Below the pieces are notes generated by a model. That model made no database searches. It was not told the DNA's origin and saw only the letters and a program-made list of their open reading frames with translations. Shown here piece after piece: positions 51,905 through 64,000 of a DNA stretch of 64,000 nt; positions within the stretch are counted from its first letter, which is position 1; every line of letters begins with the position of its first letter. The stretch comes from Lepisosteus oculatus. Its lineage: Eukaryota; Chordata; Actinopteri; Semionotiformes; Lepisosteidae. The stretch is taken from assembly GCF_040954835.1 (NCBI RefSeq), contig NC_090696.1:76941722-77005721 (forward strand), in the 5' to 3' direction. Both the position numbers and the translations under genes were made by a program.

Positions 51905-52050
51905 TGTGGCGGTTGTAGTTTAGCGAGGGCTCGCGCCCATGCCCTCGCTGCTCCGCACAGCGGGTTAGTCCCTCACTACCTGGGCACGAACCTGGGTCTC
52001 TGGCATCATGCAGCAGAGAACCGGCCGGCTGAGCTAAAGGAGACCTCCCT
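51905..52050 (-). repeat. tRNA-derived SINE head
   Basis: The reverse complement has 'ctttagctcagccggccggt' (A-box-like) and ggttcgtgcccagg (B-box-like), followed by a GC-rich body near 51925-51965. It could instead be a tRNA pseudogene with a long insertion; it does not fold as an intact tRNA by eye. Confidence 0.5.
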
Positions 52051-53402
52051 TAGCCTGGGATGCTGAGTTCCCTGTTATGCACAGGGAGGGCAGTGACGTC
52101 AATCCCTTATAGCCATGGCTGTCATATCCTCAGCCAGGCAGGTTACCTACAAATATTAAGTACCAAAGCACCGGCCCTTTAAATTCCATTCTGTCACAGC
52201 TCTGAATTAACTAAGAATTGACTGTAACTATGTGCTCTTCAGTCAGCTAAGGCTTCGACTTTGAAGCCAAATTTTGGATTAGATATGCATGATAACAGAA
52301 AAAGCTGTGTAAGTCTCAAGCTTAGCTTTGATTGAGAGATGGGCAGAAACTGGTGAGAGTCAAAATTCTAGGATCTGTTAGTAGATCTATAGGTAGATTT
52401 AACAGTTTCAATGTTGCAAGACTTCACTGTATGTGTTGAACAAAAATATTTACAACCTCAGAATATGGTGGTAAGCAACTGGGACCTTGTCTTGAATGAA
52501 CAGTTACGAAAACTACGCAGATAATTTTTTTCCAGAATGTTCTTCAAACTACAAACGTCGGAGACTCTGAAAACATCTCTGTCTGGGAACCCTGTTCTGC
52601 CAATGATCCAAACATTATGATCAACACAGCTTCATGCACGTTGATGGTCAACCCAAGCTTTTACAAAGCTTGAGAGTTTGAGCTCTTTTCAGAAGAGAAC
52701 TGGGCTGAGATCAATGCTCACAGTAACACAGTGCTACTGATGCTACAAGAGGCGTACAAAACACTTTCAAAAATGACTTTGTCTCGGCAAGAGATGCTCA
52801 AACACAAAGGAGTGTCATTTAGCTGGAAAAGAACATAAATTATTCCAAATATGCCATATAGATGTATATAAATGAATGAGGGGATTTTTAAACAGCATAT
52901 TTTACTCTCACCTCCCTGACATGCATTTCACACCTACTGTAGATATTTGACACAAATAGATGATCCTGTTGATGTATCTTATGTACAAGGATTTTAGTAT
53001 TTTTCCAATATTGGAGCAGTTGTCCAAGTGATCAGTTTCACACAAGAACACATGAATATTGATGCCTTCTTACTCATCTCAGGTAAGGTAATGCTTGTAT
53101 TAGGTACAGCAGATCAGTACTTAGGCTGTAGCAAACACAGCCAAAGGACATGATGACATTGCGTCACAATGCTTTTACAATACCTACAACACCTTCACAT
53201 CTCATCTTTACCCGAGCCAGCCTTGTCCCTTGAAATGACGCTGTTGTTGTCATCCTTAGCAAGAACCTGAACGTCTGACCACTGTGTCTTCCCCTGCCTG
53301 AGATTCTTCAGTAACAGAAGTCCTTCCTTCCCATGGGGAGAATGGGAAGATTCATATAATGAGGCAGTACTCATTTTTCTTGCATTTTCACTGATGCTAC
53401 AG

Positions 53403-53545
53403 ATTGTGGCACCTGTCTGTGTTTGTTTGTGTTTCGCCAGGTGCTCTGGTTTCGTCCCACATCCCAAGGATATGTAATTTAGGTGTGATTGGAGACTCTA
53501 AATTTCCCCCTTCCAGGACAGAGGGCTTGAGGGACATTACAACTG
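53403..53545 (+). repeat. V-SINE-like core fragment
   Basis: The sequence 'gccaggtgctctggtttcgt' followed by cccacatcccaagg and 'gactctaaatttccc' is the central to 3' part of the family. Confidence 0.6.
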
Positions 53546-54539
53546 GTAATGGCGAAGGGACTATACAGAAACAGGGGCAAATGCACACAATGGATGGTCT
53601 CAGTCACAGCCATGTTCAATGCATTAGTACAGCTTCATCACCCTCAGAAAAAAGTTACATCAGTGGAGATGGACGTGTACAAGGAGAAGGCTCAAGTCAG
53701 GCCACGGTCCTCCTGGAGTTAAGCTAACTTTTTTCTTCGTGTTCTCTTGTGAAGTCAGCATCTTGTAGCTTATACAGTACCATATTTTGCAATCTGTTTT
53801 TAATTCTAACCCTGATGAGAAGAAAAAACTGAGGTGCTGCTGAATGTCCACCTCCAGAGCTGCTGTGATTTATCCTCATGTCATCCAGACAATGGCTTCA
53901 GGTCTTGACATCCTCGCGAGATTGACTCGGTGAAACAGCACCACCCTGCACGAGGTGTGACCAGCTTCACCTCCTTAACTTTTCTGAGGCTTGTAAGTTC
54001 TTATTTATAGCAAGCTATGTCATTCTTGAGGATATCGGTTCTGCCATAATTTATGAACACATAATCAATATATGCTGCATATCAGAATACATGCATTGGT
54101 TTGATTCACATAGACATTTTAGACATGAGTTGAATAACTGAATACATTTCAATTAAATTAGTTAATTTTTTCCCTACCTGTCTGTTTTTCATATTCAGCA
54201 ACTATTTCTGAATGCCTCTCTAGCATTTAAAAGAGCGAATTAAATACAACAATCCTGGCAGACAGGCAGTGTTGGAAACAAACTAAAGGATTAGCCTAAT
54301 CTAAAACAGGAAAAGGGGATGCAAGTCTGAAACATTTTGTACTCCCTGGGGTTGTTTTTTCTGCAGATAGTTAAATATTATGTTAAGTTCAGTATTGATT
54401 TGGAATTTAAACTCCACACTACAAAATCCATTCAATCACAAAGGTATTTCAGTGATGAATGCCAATGCTTTTTTTAATTTATTTTATTTTTTCTCCCTCT
54501 GTTCTCTTTACAGGATAAAGAGAACTGAAATAGAATCAC

Positions 54540-55800
54540 AAACCCGAAGGCAGTAACTGGACTTATGCTTTGGATAACAAATCTCTCTGTGACAGGACAG
54601 AGCCTAACTGCACACAGCTGTCAGCAGGACTCCTAATAACCAGTAATACCACTTGCTCTCTCTGTTGTCCTCTGTTCAAACCCCTTTCTCTTCTGATATC
54701 AGTAGTCACCCAACTCCTGCAAAGTAGACTGGAAGTTCGCCAGAGTATTTGTATTTTTTAGTTTAACATTATTTTAGTTTTCTTATTTATTTGTAGTGCA
54801 AGTCTAACTCGAGACATTCCTGAGAGATTAAGCTTTCTTTTCCTCTCTCTCCCTTTGGCCAGTGAACGGGGATATTTTGTTTAATAAAGAAAGTCTAAGT
54901 ATTATTTCTTCTCCACCTCTTTGCGGACTAATTTTGTCTCTAGTCCTGCTAGACCGCGACCAGGAAGGACTAATTCAATGGGGCAGGGTAGCTTTTTTCA
55001 CTTCTTTTTTTTAACAGGATATGTTGAAAGCTTCTCCAGCAACACAGCTGCTGGCTGCTACAGAGGAGCCACAGGCACTGCAGCTGAGGACCGTGGAACA
55101 GATGATGGAAGAGAGGAGGAGATATTTTGGTTGGCCCGTACGCACGCCAGAGACTCATCCCAGGAGTACTTCAGCTGGACCTGGGGCTGCCGGAGAGCCT
55201 GTGTGAGCAAAGGCATGAAAAATCACAAAGCAAGGGCCCGGGGGCAAATCAGGGGCCTCTCTGCTCATCCCAGCTCGGCACTTCTTGCTAACGTGGGTGG
55301 GCAGAGGCTGAAAGGGTATGGCTGCCCCTGGCCTCGGCACCAGGGAGCTGAAGGCAGTCAAGAAATCCAAGTCCAGCAGCCTTGGTCGAACAGATCTCTG
55401 AGCTGATGGCATAAGTCCAGCACACGCGCCATGAAGCCTGTACGTACAGTACCTCTGGCTGCTTTCCTAGTGGTGCAGGTTTGTCTGCTCCATGTCCCTT
55501 TGCACCAGCACAAAGCGCCCCAGGCCCAGCGACCAGTCCCCTGCTATGGAAGCACCAGCATGCTCTGGCTCCAAACCAGGCAAGATCGCATTCAATTCCT
55601 GCAGCCGATGTTCCCGAAAGATCCCTGGTCTCTAAACCCATCATCTCCCTCTCCTCCCTATATCCCTCTGTAAGAAAAGCCATTTCTCTAACCATGCTTT
55701 TTCCTACCTTTAGCAGTGCAAGTGTTGCACCTGTGGACAGCCAGGACTTTTACCCCCAAATGCTCCTCCTATTGGTTCAGCAAAGGAATGACTTTCTGTA
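54540..55800 (+). other. GC-rich block, possibly a decayed LTR element
   Basis: An AT-rich stretch with AATAAA at about 54882 is followed by a sharp change to GC-rich, coding-like sequence from about 54950 to 55800. That part has competing reading frames on both strands (for example 54921-55406 on + and 55288-55695 on -), none of which I recognise. The order resembles an LTR followed by a broken internal gag-like region, and a short cysteine cluster (CKCCTCGQPG) near 55717 recalls, but does not complete, a zinc knuckle. No protease or reverse transcriptase follows. Uncertain. Confidence 0.3.
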
Positions 55801-57522
55801 ACTGCAATACTGCTAATATTTGGGGAAGGTAAGGGTCCTCAGCATTAGGTCAGGAGGGACACCAAAAGTGACAATGCCATTTGTCAATGGATATTGTAGG
55901 ATATGCTCTTCAGTCAGGGGGTAAAACTTTGCCACTTACCCTTCCTTGTGATTCTAAGGTAGCGGCATGGGTTGCATAGCTTTCTGGACTTCAATACCTT
56001 TATTATAAACTCATTTGGTAGTTAATATACAGTCTAAGACATCTAAGTGAATTAACTAGGTTACTAAACATGAGAAATACATTTTTTTTACAATCAAAAT
56101 GATTGTCCTTGCTGATTTACTGGAAATAAAACACTGTGTCTTGATGTTTTAGGGGGGGAAATGATCTTACAGTACATTGATATGCTGAACAGGTTTCGGA
56201 TGCAGGCAGGCCAGCAAGGTTGAGATCCATTCGCCTGATGAAATTAATTAAAAAGAAAATATTTACTGATTAATTTTATTCATCGACAGTCCATTTTGCT
56301 CATGTGGAGGTTACAGCACTGGATGGAGATTAGAATTGTTCATTTTTAATTTGTGAAAAGGACTAAGTCTAAGATGAAGATCATGCCAGACAGAAGCAGT
56401 TTTGTAGAGAGATAAACAAGCTATAAGAGATCAACTTTAAGCAAACAAACGCTACAGGATTTCAACACTAATAATAAAGATGAGTGGGTGATGTTAATGC
56501 TGAAGGTTTTATAATACAGTTCTAAGTAACCCTTTAACCCCTCTAACAGAAAAGCTTTTTATCTTCTGAAATACAGTATTTCACCTTAGATGAATGTAGA
56601 GACCCCAGACATTCTGCATTTATAGCTTCTTGCCTAGTTTATTGCATTTCTTCATTCATTCAGACATCAAATATCAACTATTAAAGCTCCTGCTTGTTTG
56701 CATCTTGGTCACTAGATAGCTGAAGGGTCTTTCTTGAACACATCACTCCAGTGATTAAGTTCCTACATTGCCTACCTGAGAGCCTATGAATTGTTTTGTT
56801 TTTTTAAAGCCGCTATTGCACAGTGATGTATAAATATTCAGTTGTTGTCCCCGCCAGTAGAATTCTATTACATCTAACATCCAGACTGAAAACCTATCTA
56901 GATTTACTTTTGTACGGCAGGCCTGCATCATACACACGGACTCTATTGTCTTGTTTTTAATTTGCTACAGCCCTCCAGGAGTCCTCCACATGAAGGGTGC
57001 CATATCATTTGCCCCAGATAATTTATATTGCCTTTTACAAAGCCCCTGGTAATCTCCTTAAAATTTAATGACCTTTAGACTCCTGTTGTCTAAAGCAGCT
57101 GGAACCAGCTAGAATTTTATCCTTGGCAGGGTACTTACAGTCTATCACCTTCGAATCTGGCACTTTCCTTGTTACATGCAGCAAGTCAGCATCTCCTGAC
57201 ATATTCATACCCCAAGTCTGGTCACCACGGCTGCCTGCTGGGCTTGAGAGGGGTAAAACTGCAGTCTGCCGAGCCCACAGAGACCACTGAACACCAATAA
57301 CACTCCCAGAACACTATCCTAACACTAGGGAAGGAAACTACAGTAAATACAGCACCTCAGATATATGCAAGCACACACTGTGGATTGTACGTTAAAGTGC
57401 TTCTTTTCACTTTCGGGCGAATATGGATACAACTGTTTAAAGCGCAGCTGCTAGGAAGTAAAAAGTGAAGGGACAGATATATACCATCGCTCACCTACAA
57501 ACACGGTCATGTGATAAGATCA

Positions 57523-57775
57523 CTTTATTGGCCATATACAATTTCTTGGATTAGGAATTTGTCTTTTCCCAGCTTGCTCTCCATGAGACACACAGACAGG
57601 GAGAGAAGCTGGGGGTCAGAGCGCAGGGTCAGCCATTCATAAGGCACCCCTGGAGCAGCTGGGGTTAAGGGCCTTGCTCAGGGGCCCAACGGAGTAGGAT
57701 TCCTCTGCCGGCCACGGGATTTGAACCGGCAACCTTCCAGCCACAGGCGCAGATCCTGAGCCACAGAGCACGGCA
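57523..57775 (-). repeat. tRNA-derived SINE, copy 2
   Basis: This aligns with 13201-13464 from the 'ctttatt.gcc' end through 'ggatttgaaccggcaacctt' to the tRNA-like head. The head is slightly shortened at about 57775. Same orientation as copy 1. Confidence 0.8.
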
Positions 57776-57994
57776 CGGAACTTTTCATTTTGACATGGTA
57801 CTCTTCGTTGGAGAAAGCTGATTCAGTTACTTTTCAATATGCAATATGCACCATGATTGACAGGAAGTAATATAATAAACAGTAATTTAAACATATTTCT
57901 AATGTTGATGAAAAGTGTTCACTGTAAGAAAGAGCCATAGAAATTGATATAGATATACACTGCTACAGCTAAACAAAAATATATATACAATTTG

Positions 57995-58111
57995 TAGTTC
58001 AGGTGGGTATCTGCGTCAGCATGCACACCTGAAGAAGGCTTCACAGCCGAAATGTTGTTTTCTCTCTTCTCTTTTCAGCATGAAATAAACCTATTACTTG
58101 TTCCTTTACAA
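57995..58111 (+). repeat. Penelope-like fragment with hammerhead-like core
   Basis: It begins near 'caggtgggtatctgcgtcag', then has cacacctgaagaaggcttca, cagccgaaatgttg, a pyrimidine tract, 'cagcatgaaataaaccta' and 'ttacttgttcctttac'. It is the same family as the 26.3-26.6 kb pair. The candidate stem II changes sequence in its loop but keeps GGC/GCC. Confidence 0.65.
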
Positions 58112-59932
58112 TTTGTATTGTATACATGTTTCAGCTTTAAATGATACTTTTAATAATACAGTAACAACATTTGCTTACCTATCAAATAATTTGGATTGGA
58201 TACAGAAACTGACTTTATGCAAATAGCTCGCTGTCTTGCTCATGGTGGGGACACAATTTCAGAAAAGGCCCCGAATAAAAAATATTAACTCTATAACCCC
58301 GGGCACAGCTAAAGTGAACTCTACCAAAAGTAGAGGTGTGCTGGAGAAGAGTGTTTGTGACGCTACTGATGAGAATACTCACACTCATGCACACACCACA
58401 TCTGTCTCTCTCCTGCATTGCCTTTTCTTTGCTTAGATACACACACAGCACGCTCCAAGCGATAGCATCCCCAGTGGATATGAAGTTAACATTATCCCTA
58501 CATGGATTTGAACATTTCTATGTCTTTTGAGGTTAGGTTATGAACAGTTCCCTTGGAGATTGCAACAGTGCAAGTGCAAGTAAACTGAATAAAGCCTTCA
58601 TAGAGTTTCCTATGTTGGACAAACATCCATTTCATTTCTGACACCCCTGGCACTGTGGGTGTATTTTCCATGGTTTTTTGGTATAAACCAAGAAGCAGAA
58701 GCCCTGATTATATTATCACATAATAAGGGATATTCACTTCAGACATGAGTACCTTAGTGTCTACAGATGTTTGCAAGGTACAATTCACCTTAATTATATA
58801 TACAAAAGGCAGCATTTAATGGGATCAGAAAATTAAAAGGATTGAAATATTTCTTATTACAAGCACAATGGTAGTGCCATATCAGCCTCTACAGCAAATG
58901 AGCTGGAGCCCTAATCACCAATTAGCCTACTTAAAATGCATGAAGTTCTATTTTTCAGACTGTCAGAATGTGCTGTTCCCCATTATCAGAGAGTGGACTT
59001 GCAAACAGCACACTGAATGAAAATGAAGGAAAAAGCAGAGAATCTTTTCATGCATTTAACATTTTAATGGATTCTGGAACATTAATAACTCTCAGCTTAA
59101 AGCTGTTTAAGAGGGAGATGCAAGTACAGTAGCCTGTGCCTGGGTTTCTCCATGTGGCACAACTACTGTAGAAACAGACTTCATCTTGAAGCTGATATTA
59201 GATTAGAAACTGCTGCGTCAAACCTGGGCCTGAGCTACCCAGGAGGCCACCGAGGCTGGACAAGAGTGAGCGGGCCAGGACAGGCTTGGGCTTTGTATTA
59301 TTCTGGGGTTTGACCCACTTCTTCCCCTTCTGTGTCCACAAATACATCTGTTTTTCTTTTCCATGTACCAATGCTTAATAACCTAGCAAATGAACGAAAG
59401 AAAGACAAAGGCTCCACATATAAAGCAAAACAAAAATCATGTGGAATCCAGAAACAATGTTTATTACAGTATTAAATAGCGTTCCTATTACATGATGGAT
59501 TAATTGACTTTCTTTAAATTGCAGTGCTTCGAAACAGAAATAAACCTATTTATAATTCCTTATTTTGCTTTTGTGGAAAGATTTGTTTTAAGGATCATAA
59601 AGATATTGCATCTTGTCAAAACACATGCAAACATTTTTTTAACTAGTAAGCATGGGCATTAACTTCTTGTCTTCTTAATTATCTGGAGAACCCCTCAAGC
59701 TGGTCATTTAATTAGAAAGCTGAAAAGAAGAATGAAAAAAGTAATTTATAATTGTGTATAAATATATGTGGATAAACGTTAGGTACAGACACAGCCTTAA
59801 TGTTTCCAAGGAGACAGTGAATGAATAAAAATACGTTTTTAAAGAACTAAAATTAATCGAGCGTTTGCTCAAAGCATTTCAGTTGTTCTTCATGACACTG
59901 ATAAAATGTGAAGATACAGAAATGTTGTCTCA

Positions 59933-60064
<132 letters not shown>

Positions 60065-60204
60065 TCACAGCACTACACACTCATTATAAAGTACACTAGA
60101 ATTACTGATCTCAGACCACAGCGAAAACTGTTAGATACTGTGATGTTAAAAGTTTGCAATGTTCATTTTCAAGTATCAGCCACATAACCCAAAAGGGATA
60201 ATGC

Positions 60205-61243
60205 TGTGGACAAAAGAAACATTTTGATCTCCATCATCCCAGTGTCAGACAGATATAAACTGTTTGCAGATGGGAAGACCATGGTGACTCTACCCATGAC
60301 TGGTTGGTCTGCCAAGATCTCCCCAAGAGCAACCGAGAACCTCACCCAGGAATCACAAGGAAACCCGATGCAACAGTGCAACAGGACCTGCATGCCTCTC
60401 TCACTGCATCTAATGACAGTTCTCATGCCTCAATCATGAGGAAAAGACACAAACACTGGTTTTCATGGAGGATAGTCAAGAAGAGACCAGTGAGCTTTCA
60501 AAAACCTTTTCTGTCTTTCTCAAGTTCACCAAGTAGCACGTGGATGATCCACTAGACTACTGGAAGAATGTACTCTTTACAGACGAATCAAAAGTTGAAC
60601 TTCTTGGTGACGCTGAGAAATGTTTTGTGTGACAAAAACCAAACACTGACTTCCAGAAGAACCTCATCTTATCCATCAAGCTTGGAGGTGGATTGGAAAG
60701 CCTGGAACATCGGATTGGGGCTGCTTTGCTGCCTGAAGACCCGAATGGCTTGTCATCATTGACAGAACAATCAATTAGGCTGAAGCTCAGCTATAAGTGG
60801 GTCATGCAGGAAGACAATGATCCCAAACATACCAGCAGATCTACAACAGAACAGCTGAAGGATAAATTTTACATTTTCAATTGGCCAAATCAAAGTCAGG
60901 ACTGACTTATCATTGAAGGACCCTAAAGAGAGCTCTTCAAACAAGGAAAACCTCAAACATCACTGATCTGAAGCTCTGCAAGGAAAAATGGGCAAACATT
61001 TCTGAAAGCTAATGCAAGCTCAGGGAGCACCACTGATTACTGAATCTAAGTGTTTACATACTTATTTACATTAACATAATTTTTGTTGGACCGTTTTGAA
61101 AAATAATTCAACAATATCTTACGTGTTGTGTGTTTAAGGTGTTATTTGTTCCTCTTTGATTAAGACTTTTGTTAAGATATACTTTAAAGGTACCAGAACA
61201 AGGACCAATCTAAGAAATTTACAAATATTTTCTTGGCACTGTA
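60205..61243 (+). mobile_element. Decayed Tc1/mariner transposon in a TUSC3 intron
   Basis: Fragments of a Tc1-like transposase occur in different frames: YWKNVLFTDESKVELLG starting at about 60558, and MQEDNDPKHTSRS starting at 60804. The second is the region around the second catalytic Asp of the DDE triad. Stop codons and frameshifts separate them, so the gene is dead. The right end at about 61243 reads 'tcttggcactgta', like the inner-to-outer sequence of a Tc1 terminal repeat. No matching left terminal repeat was found, so the copy is probably truncated at the left. It lies antisense to TUSC3. Confidence 0.85.
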
Positions 61244-62317
61244 ATGGTTTGAAATTAAACAAAATGGGACATCACAATGTTTATATACTGTATGCTGATA
61301 CAAATATCAGATTATAGAAAGGTATATTTATTCACTGAAAACCTCTAGTGGCATGCACCTGGCAAATGAATAAAGTACAAAAAAAGCAAAACCCTCATTA
61401 GTAATGTTCAGGCAACACTATACCATAATTTGCAGGGACATTCAATTTTGAGTTTTCATAATGAATGCAGATTTTCCATTCACAAACCTTTCTTTGTGTT
61501 ACTTGTGTATGTCTGTACAGTATACAGTATATAACTTTTCAAATGTTTTCCACGAAATTCCTTCTTAAAATAAATACCCCTTTTTTGTCTCTTCTCTTTT
61601 CCTTGAAAGCAATTTGCCCAGCTTTGGAATTTGTGGTCCACTCTTTCTCCCACACTTTTTTAAGAGATTAAGTTTTGTACGTTTCACTGTGAGACAATGG
61701 GATAAACTGGCATTCAAAGCCTGAACCATTTCACACAGCTTTCTTCTATACTGATCATGACATTATTGTGCCTTATAAATTGGCTATAAATTATTTCATA
61801 CTGTACATGATTGTCACGTGGAAGCCTACAGGCAGACTCCTAACAAGTTTGAGCCGTTTTTTGCTATGCCACACTGCTTACAGAGGCAAACGGCAATATT
61901 CATTTTCTTTCATTTGTGATTGTGCGTGGGTGGGTGGATGCAACACAAACATTCAATATTGATAGAAGAAAACCACAGAACAGTATGTGAAGAAAGAAAA
62001 GGATATTGCTCTTGAGGAAAAACGTCCTCACAATCATGTGTACTAAAATGTCCCAAATATTCAGTCAGCTATAAAATTAAAGTGAAGAAATTAACCTTTA
62101 TACGTGACGTTTTTTTAGAATTATATACTGCATGCAGTAGGTGAAAAGGACAAAAGCTTATACACCATGTTCTGTGATGGTTTTGCCCACAACAGTACCG
62201 TCTTCATGGCTTAACAATCAAAATATATTAGATCTGCGCATCAACCATCATACACCAGGAAGCACACAACTTGGTTTAAGTTCAACAACAAGCTTTGCCT
62301 GCAAAATAACAAGTTAA

Positions 62318-62395
62318 GGTTCATGCGACACTTAAAAGCAGAAGGAAGAAACACAACGTTTCGGTCATTGAGGTTTCTTCTTCGGGTGTTTCTTA
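62318..62395 (-). repeat. Degraded Penelope-like fragment
   Basis: The reverse complement reads cacccgaagaagaaacctc, then gaccgaaacgttgtgtttct and the pyrimidine-rich tail of this family. The CTGA motif is changed to CCGA and stem II is not preserved. Confidence 0.5.
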
Positions 62396-62684
62396 GTCCT
62401 GGTACAGGTGGTCTTCAAAATGATACTTCTGCGACTCCATTAAGTAGTACACTTGTAGGAGGTGTAAATATTAAAAAACCCGATATTAAGAATCAGGGTT
62501 CAAAAGTGAGACGGGTGTGTTTTCACCACACAGGCACTTCATATACAAACCTTTCATTTATGTATGTCTGCTGTGCCGTGGTCTGCTAACAATTTCCCTC
62601 TCTACCGATGTCGGTGTTTCAAAGCTCTTCAGATGGGTAATGGCAAAAACAAGCTCTCATTCACAGAACAAGCAGAGCTCATTA

Positions 62685-62760
62685 CTTTTTATTTAATATA
62701 AAAAGTTTTTATATTTTTTATATTTATATTTTTTATATATTTTATTTCATATTTTAGCAT
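62685..62760. repeat. AT-rich low-complexity tract
   Basis: Repeated 'tatattttttata'-type units about 75 bp long lie in the TUSC3 intron. Simple-sequence origin. Confidence 0.8.
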
Positions 62761-63538
62761 TTAAAATTCTTACAAGAATGAAGTATTCCATGCACAGTAG
62801 TACCTTGCAATGCAATGTTCTTTTTATTGCTGTGCATTGAAACCACATGTACAGACGTAACTACTAGTACACTCCATCTTGTACTAAGCAATTGTGTAAT
62901 GCATTGACTGCCAAAAATATTGTTAAACTATAATTATTTGATAAATATATCTCTTCTAAGTTGATTAAACATTCATTCATCCTAGCAAGAGGCAATTACG
63001 GGTGTGAATACCTAATTTCCGCTGCTTCACAGTCGTCTATAGAAACACAGAATTAAGTATTCACAACAGTGCGTCTTAAAATAGTTAATTCACTCAAAAT
63101 CAGAACTAGTACTTGCCAGGATGAATGAGTGTTCAATAAACGCAGAAGTTCTATCTTGTAATAGATGCATTTTTAACTGTATCCTACCACTCAAATCACT
63201 TTTAAGTGTGTGAACCATTGCCAGGGCATTCAAGGCAGTGGCAGGAGGCCTGTGGAAAACGCCGCAGTGTTCCTCATTGCCCATGCAGGCCTGGCCAAAT
63301 AACTACGCCATCGAAAGATAAACAAATTTACCAATCCCATTCTCCTTGCAGGCAAGATTCAACACCATAATTACAGTTTGGAGGGCCATTGAGAAAACTG
63401 TACTTCGCCGAGTTTAATAACCATTTGTTTGCTGCTGGCTTCTCCTTCAAACACCCGCTTGGGTGCTAACCGACATAACCGTTATTGCTCACAACAAACA
63501 TTTTAATTGCAAATGACTTGGAAAAAAAAGTGACATAC

Positions 63539-63613
63539 TTCTGCGTTTGCCAACATCCCCTTTCGAAGTGGCAGCCTCATTCAGAAGAACCATCCCCATG
63601 GTGATTGCAGCAT
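63539..63613 (-). CDS. TUSC3: TUSC3 exon: loop before the last transmembrane helix
   Basis: On the - strand the acceptor 'acaacagctacag' leads into a 75-nt exon encoding [21 protein letters not shown] and then KRR, matching human TUSC3. The donor is A/gtatgt. Phase 1 at both ends joins exactly to the exon at 59934-60024 to give KRRIICLVGL. The intervening intron is about 3.5 kb. The preceding exon, which in the human protein covers the stretch ending in ESHIILVL, is not seen in 63614-64000 and must lie beyond the right edge. Confidence 0.93.
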
Positions 63614-64000
63614 CTGTAGCTGTTGTCAAGGAAACAACGGTGCCGTCTAACGGGATCTTCAAAAACAGATTTCCTGTTTCAGTGAACTTGTGCTTCACAT
63701 GTGCTGTGCTTTTCAAATGTACTGTACATGTACACAAACGTCTTAAGACACCCGAGTCTGTGATCAGTTTCAGTGTGGTACTCTGTATTAAAAGACAATG
63801 AAACAGGTTTAATACTGGATTTCAAGTGTTTCAAACTTTCAGGTGTTTTTGCGTTTCAATGTTTCACGTTGCTAGGAAACCACATTTTTGTTGACACCCA
63901 CTCAGAAATCAATGCCAAGGAAAGACGGTCCCAAGAAAGCAAAATAATTCAACAATATGGTGAACTGACTCAAGTACTTTCAGCATGTTCAAGAACACCA

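Larger units (their letters stand above)
61244..63538 (-). other. TUSC3 intron between the two identified exons (part)
   Basis: Intronic by position. It holds the Penelope-like fragment near 62.35 kb and the AT tract near 62.7 kb. Short open frames are unsupported. Confidence 0.75.

Noticed and set aside
51905..52050. Functional tRNA gene
   Set aside because: A- and B-box-like sequences are present, but spacing and flanks fit a SINE head better, and no clean cloverleaf could be drawn by eye.
57523..57775. Functional tRNA gene at the SINE head
   Set aside because: The same sequence recurs at 13201-13464 with a long shared non-tRNA body, so it is a SINE.

Overview
The window is vertebrate nuclear DNA, most likely from a ray-finned fish. 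It is AT-rich, its few genes have small exons separated by introns with GT/AG borders, and it is scattered with fish-type interspersed repeats: Tc1-like DNA transposons, 5S- and tRNA-derived SINEs, Penelope-like fragments and a non-LTR reverse-transcriptase remnant. One repeat family beginning near 'agaacataa...gttacaaa.gagagg' looks like those I associate with gars, bowfin and other early-branching ray-finned fishes. The species call is only a guess.

Region 1 (about 3.2-12.2 kb) holds a nearly complete macrophage scavenger receptor 1 gene (MSR1/SCARA1) on the + strand. Eleven coding exons can be joined in frame to a 475-residue type II membrane protein: short cytoplasmic tail, one membrane segment, coiled-coil stalk, Gly-X-Y collagen stem, Pro/Ser linker, and a C-terminal six-cysteine SRCR domain with a stop at 11021. 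Exons 5 to 10 (numbered by coding exon) are all phase-1 symmetric. The promoter and 5' non-coding exon were not found.

Region 2 (about 12.2-59.9 kb) is a 47-kb gene desert. It contains SINEs, two Tc1-like remnants counting the one just beyond at 60-61 kb, one LINE reverse-transcriptase fossil (44.6-45.1 kb), a family of Penelope-like fragments with a hammerhead-ribozyme-like core including a perfect 90-bp inverted pair at 26.3-26.6 kb, a perfect tandem hairpin at 12.7 kb, a CpG-enriched promoter-like patch near 23.7 kb, and a GC-rich block at 54.9-55.8 kb that may be a decayed LTR element.

Region 3 (59.9-64 kb) contains two penultimate-type exons of TUSC3 on the - strand (oligosaccharyltransferase subunit, OST3/OST6 family). 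They encode the last loop, the last transmembrane helix and most of the C-terminal tail. The rest of TUSC3 lies beyond the right edge, and its last coding exon was not identified.

MSR1 and TUSC3 face each other here. They are convergent neighbours in the human genome too (8p22), so the synteny supports both calls. No CRISPR, operon or prokaryotic feature is present, and no functional RNA gene was found.
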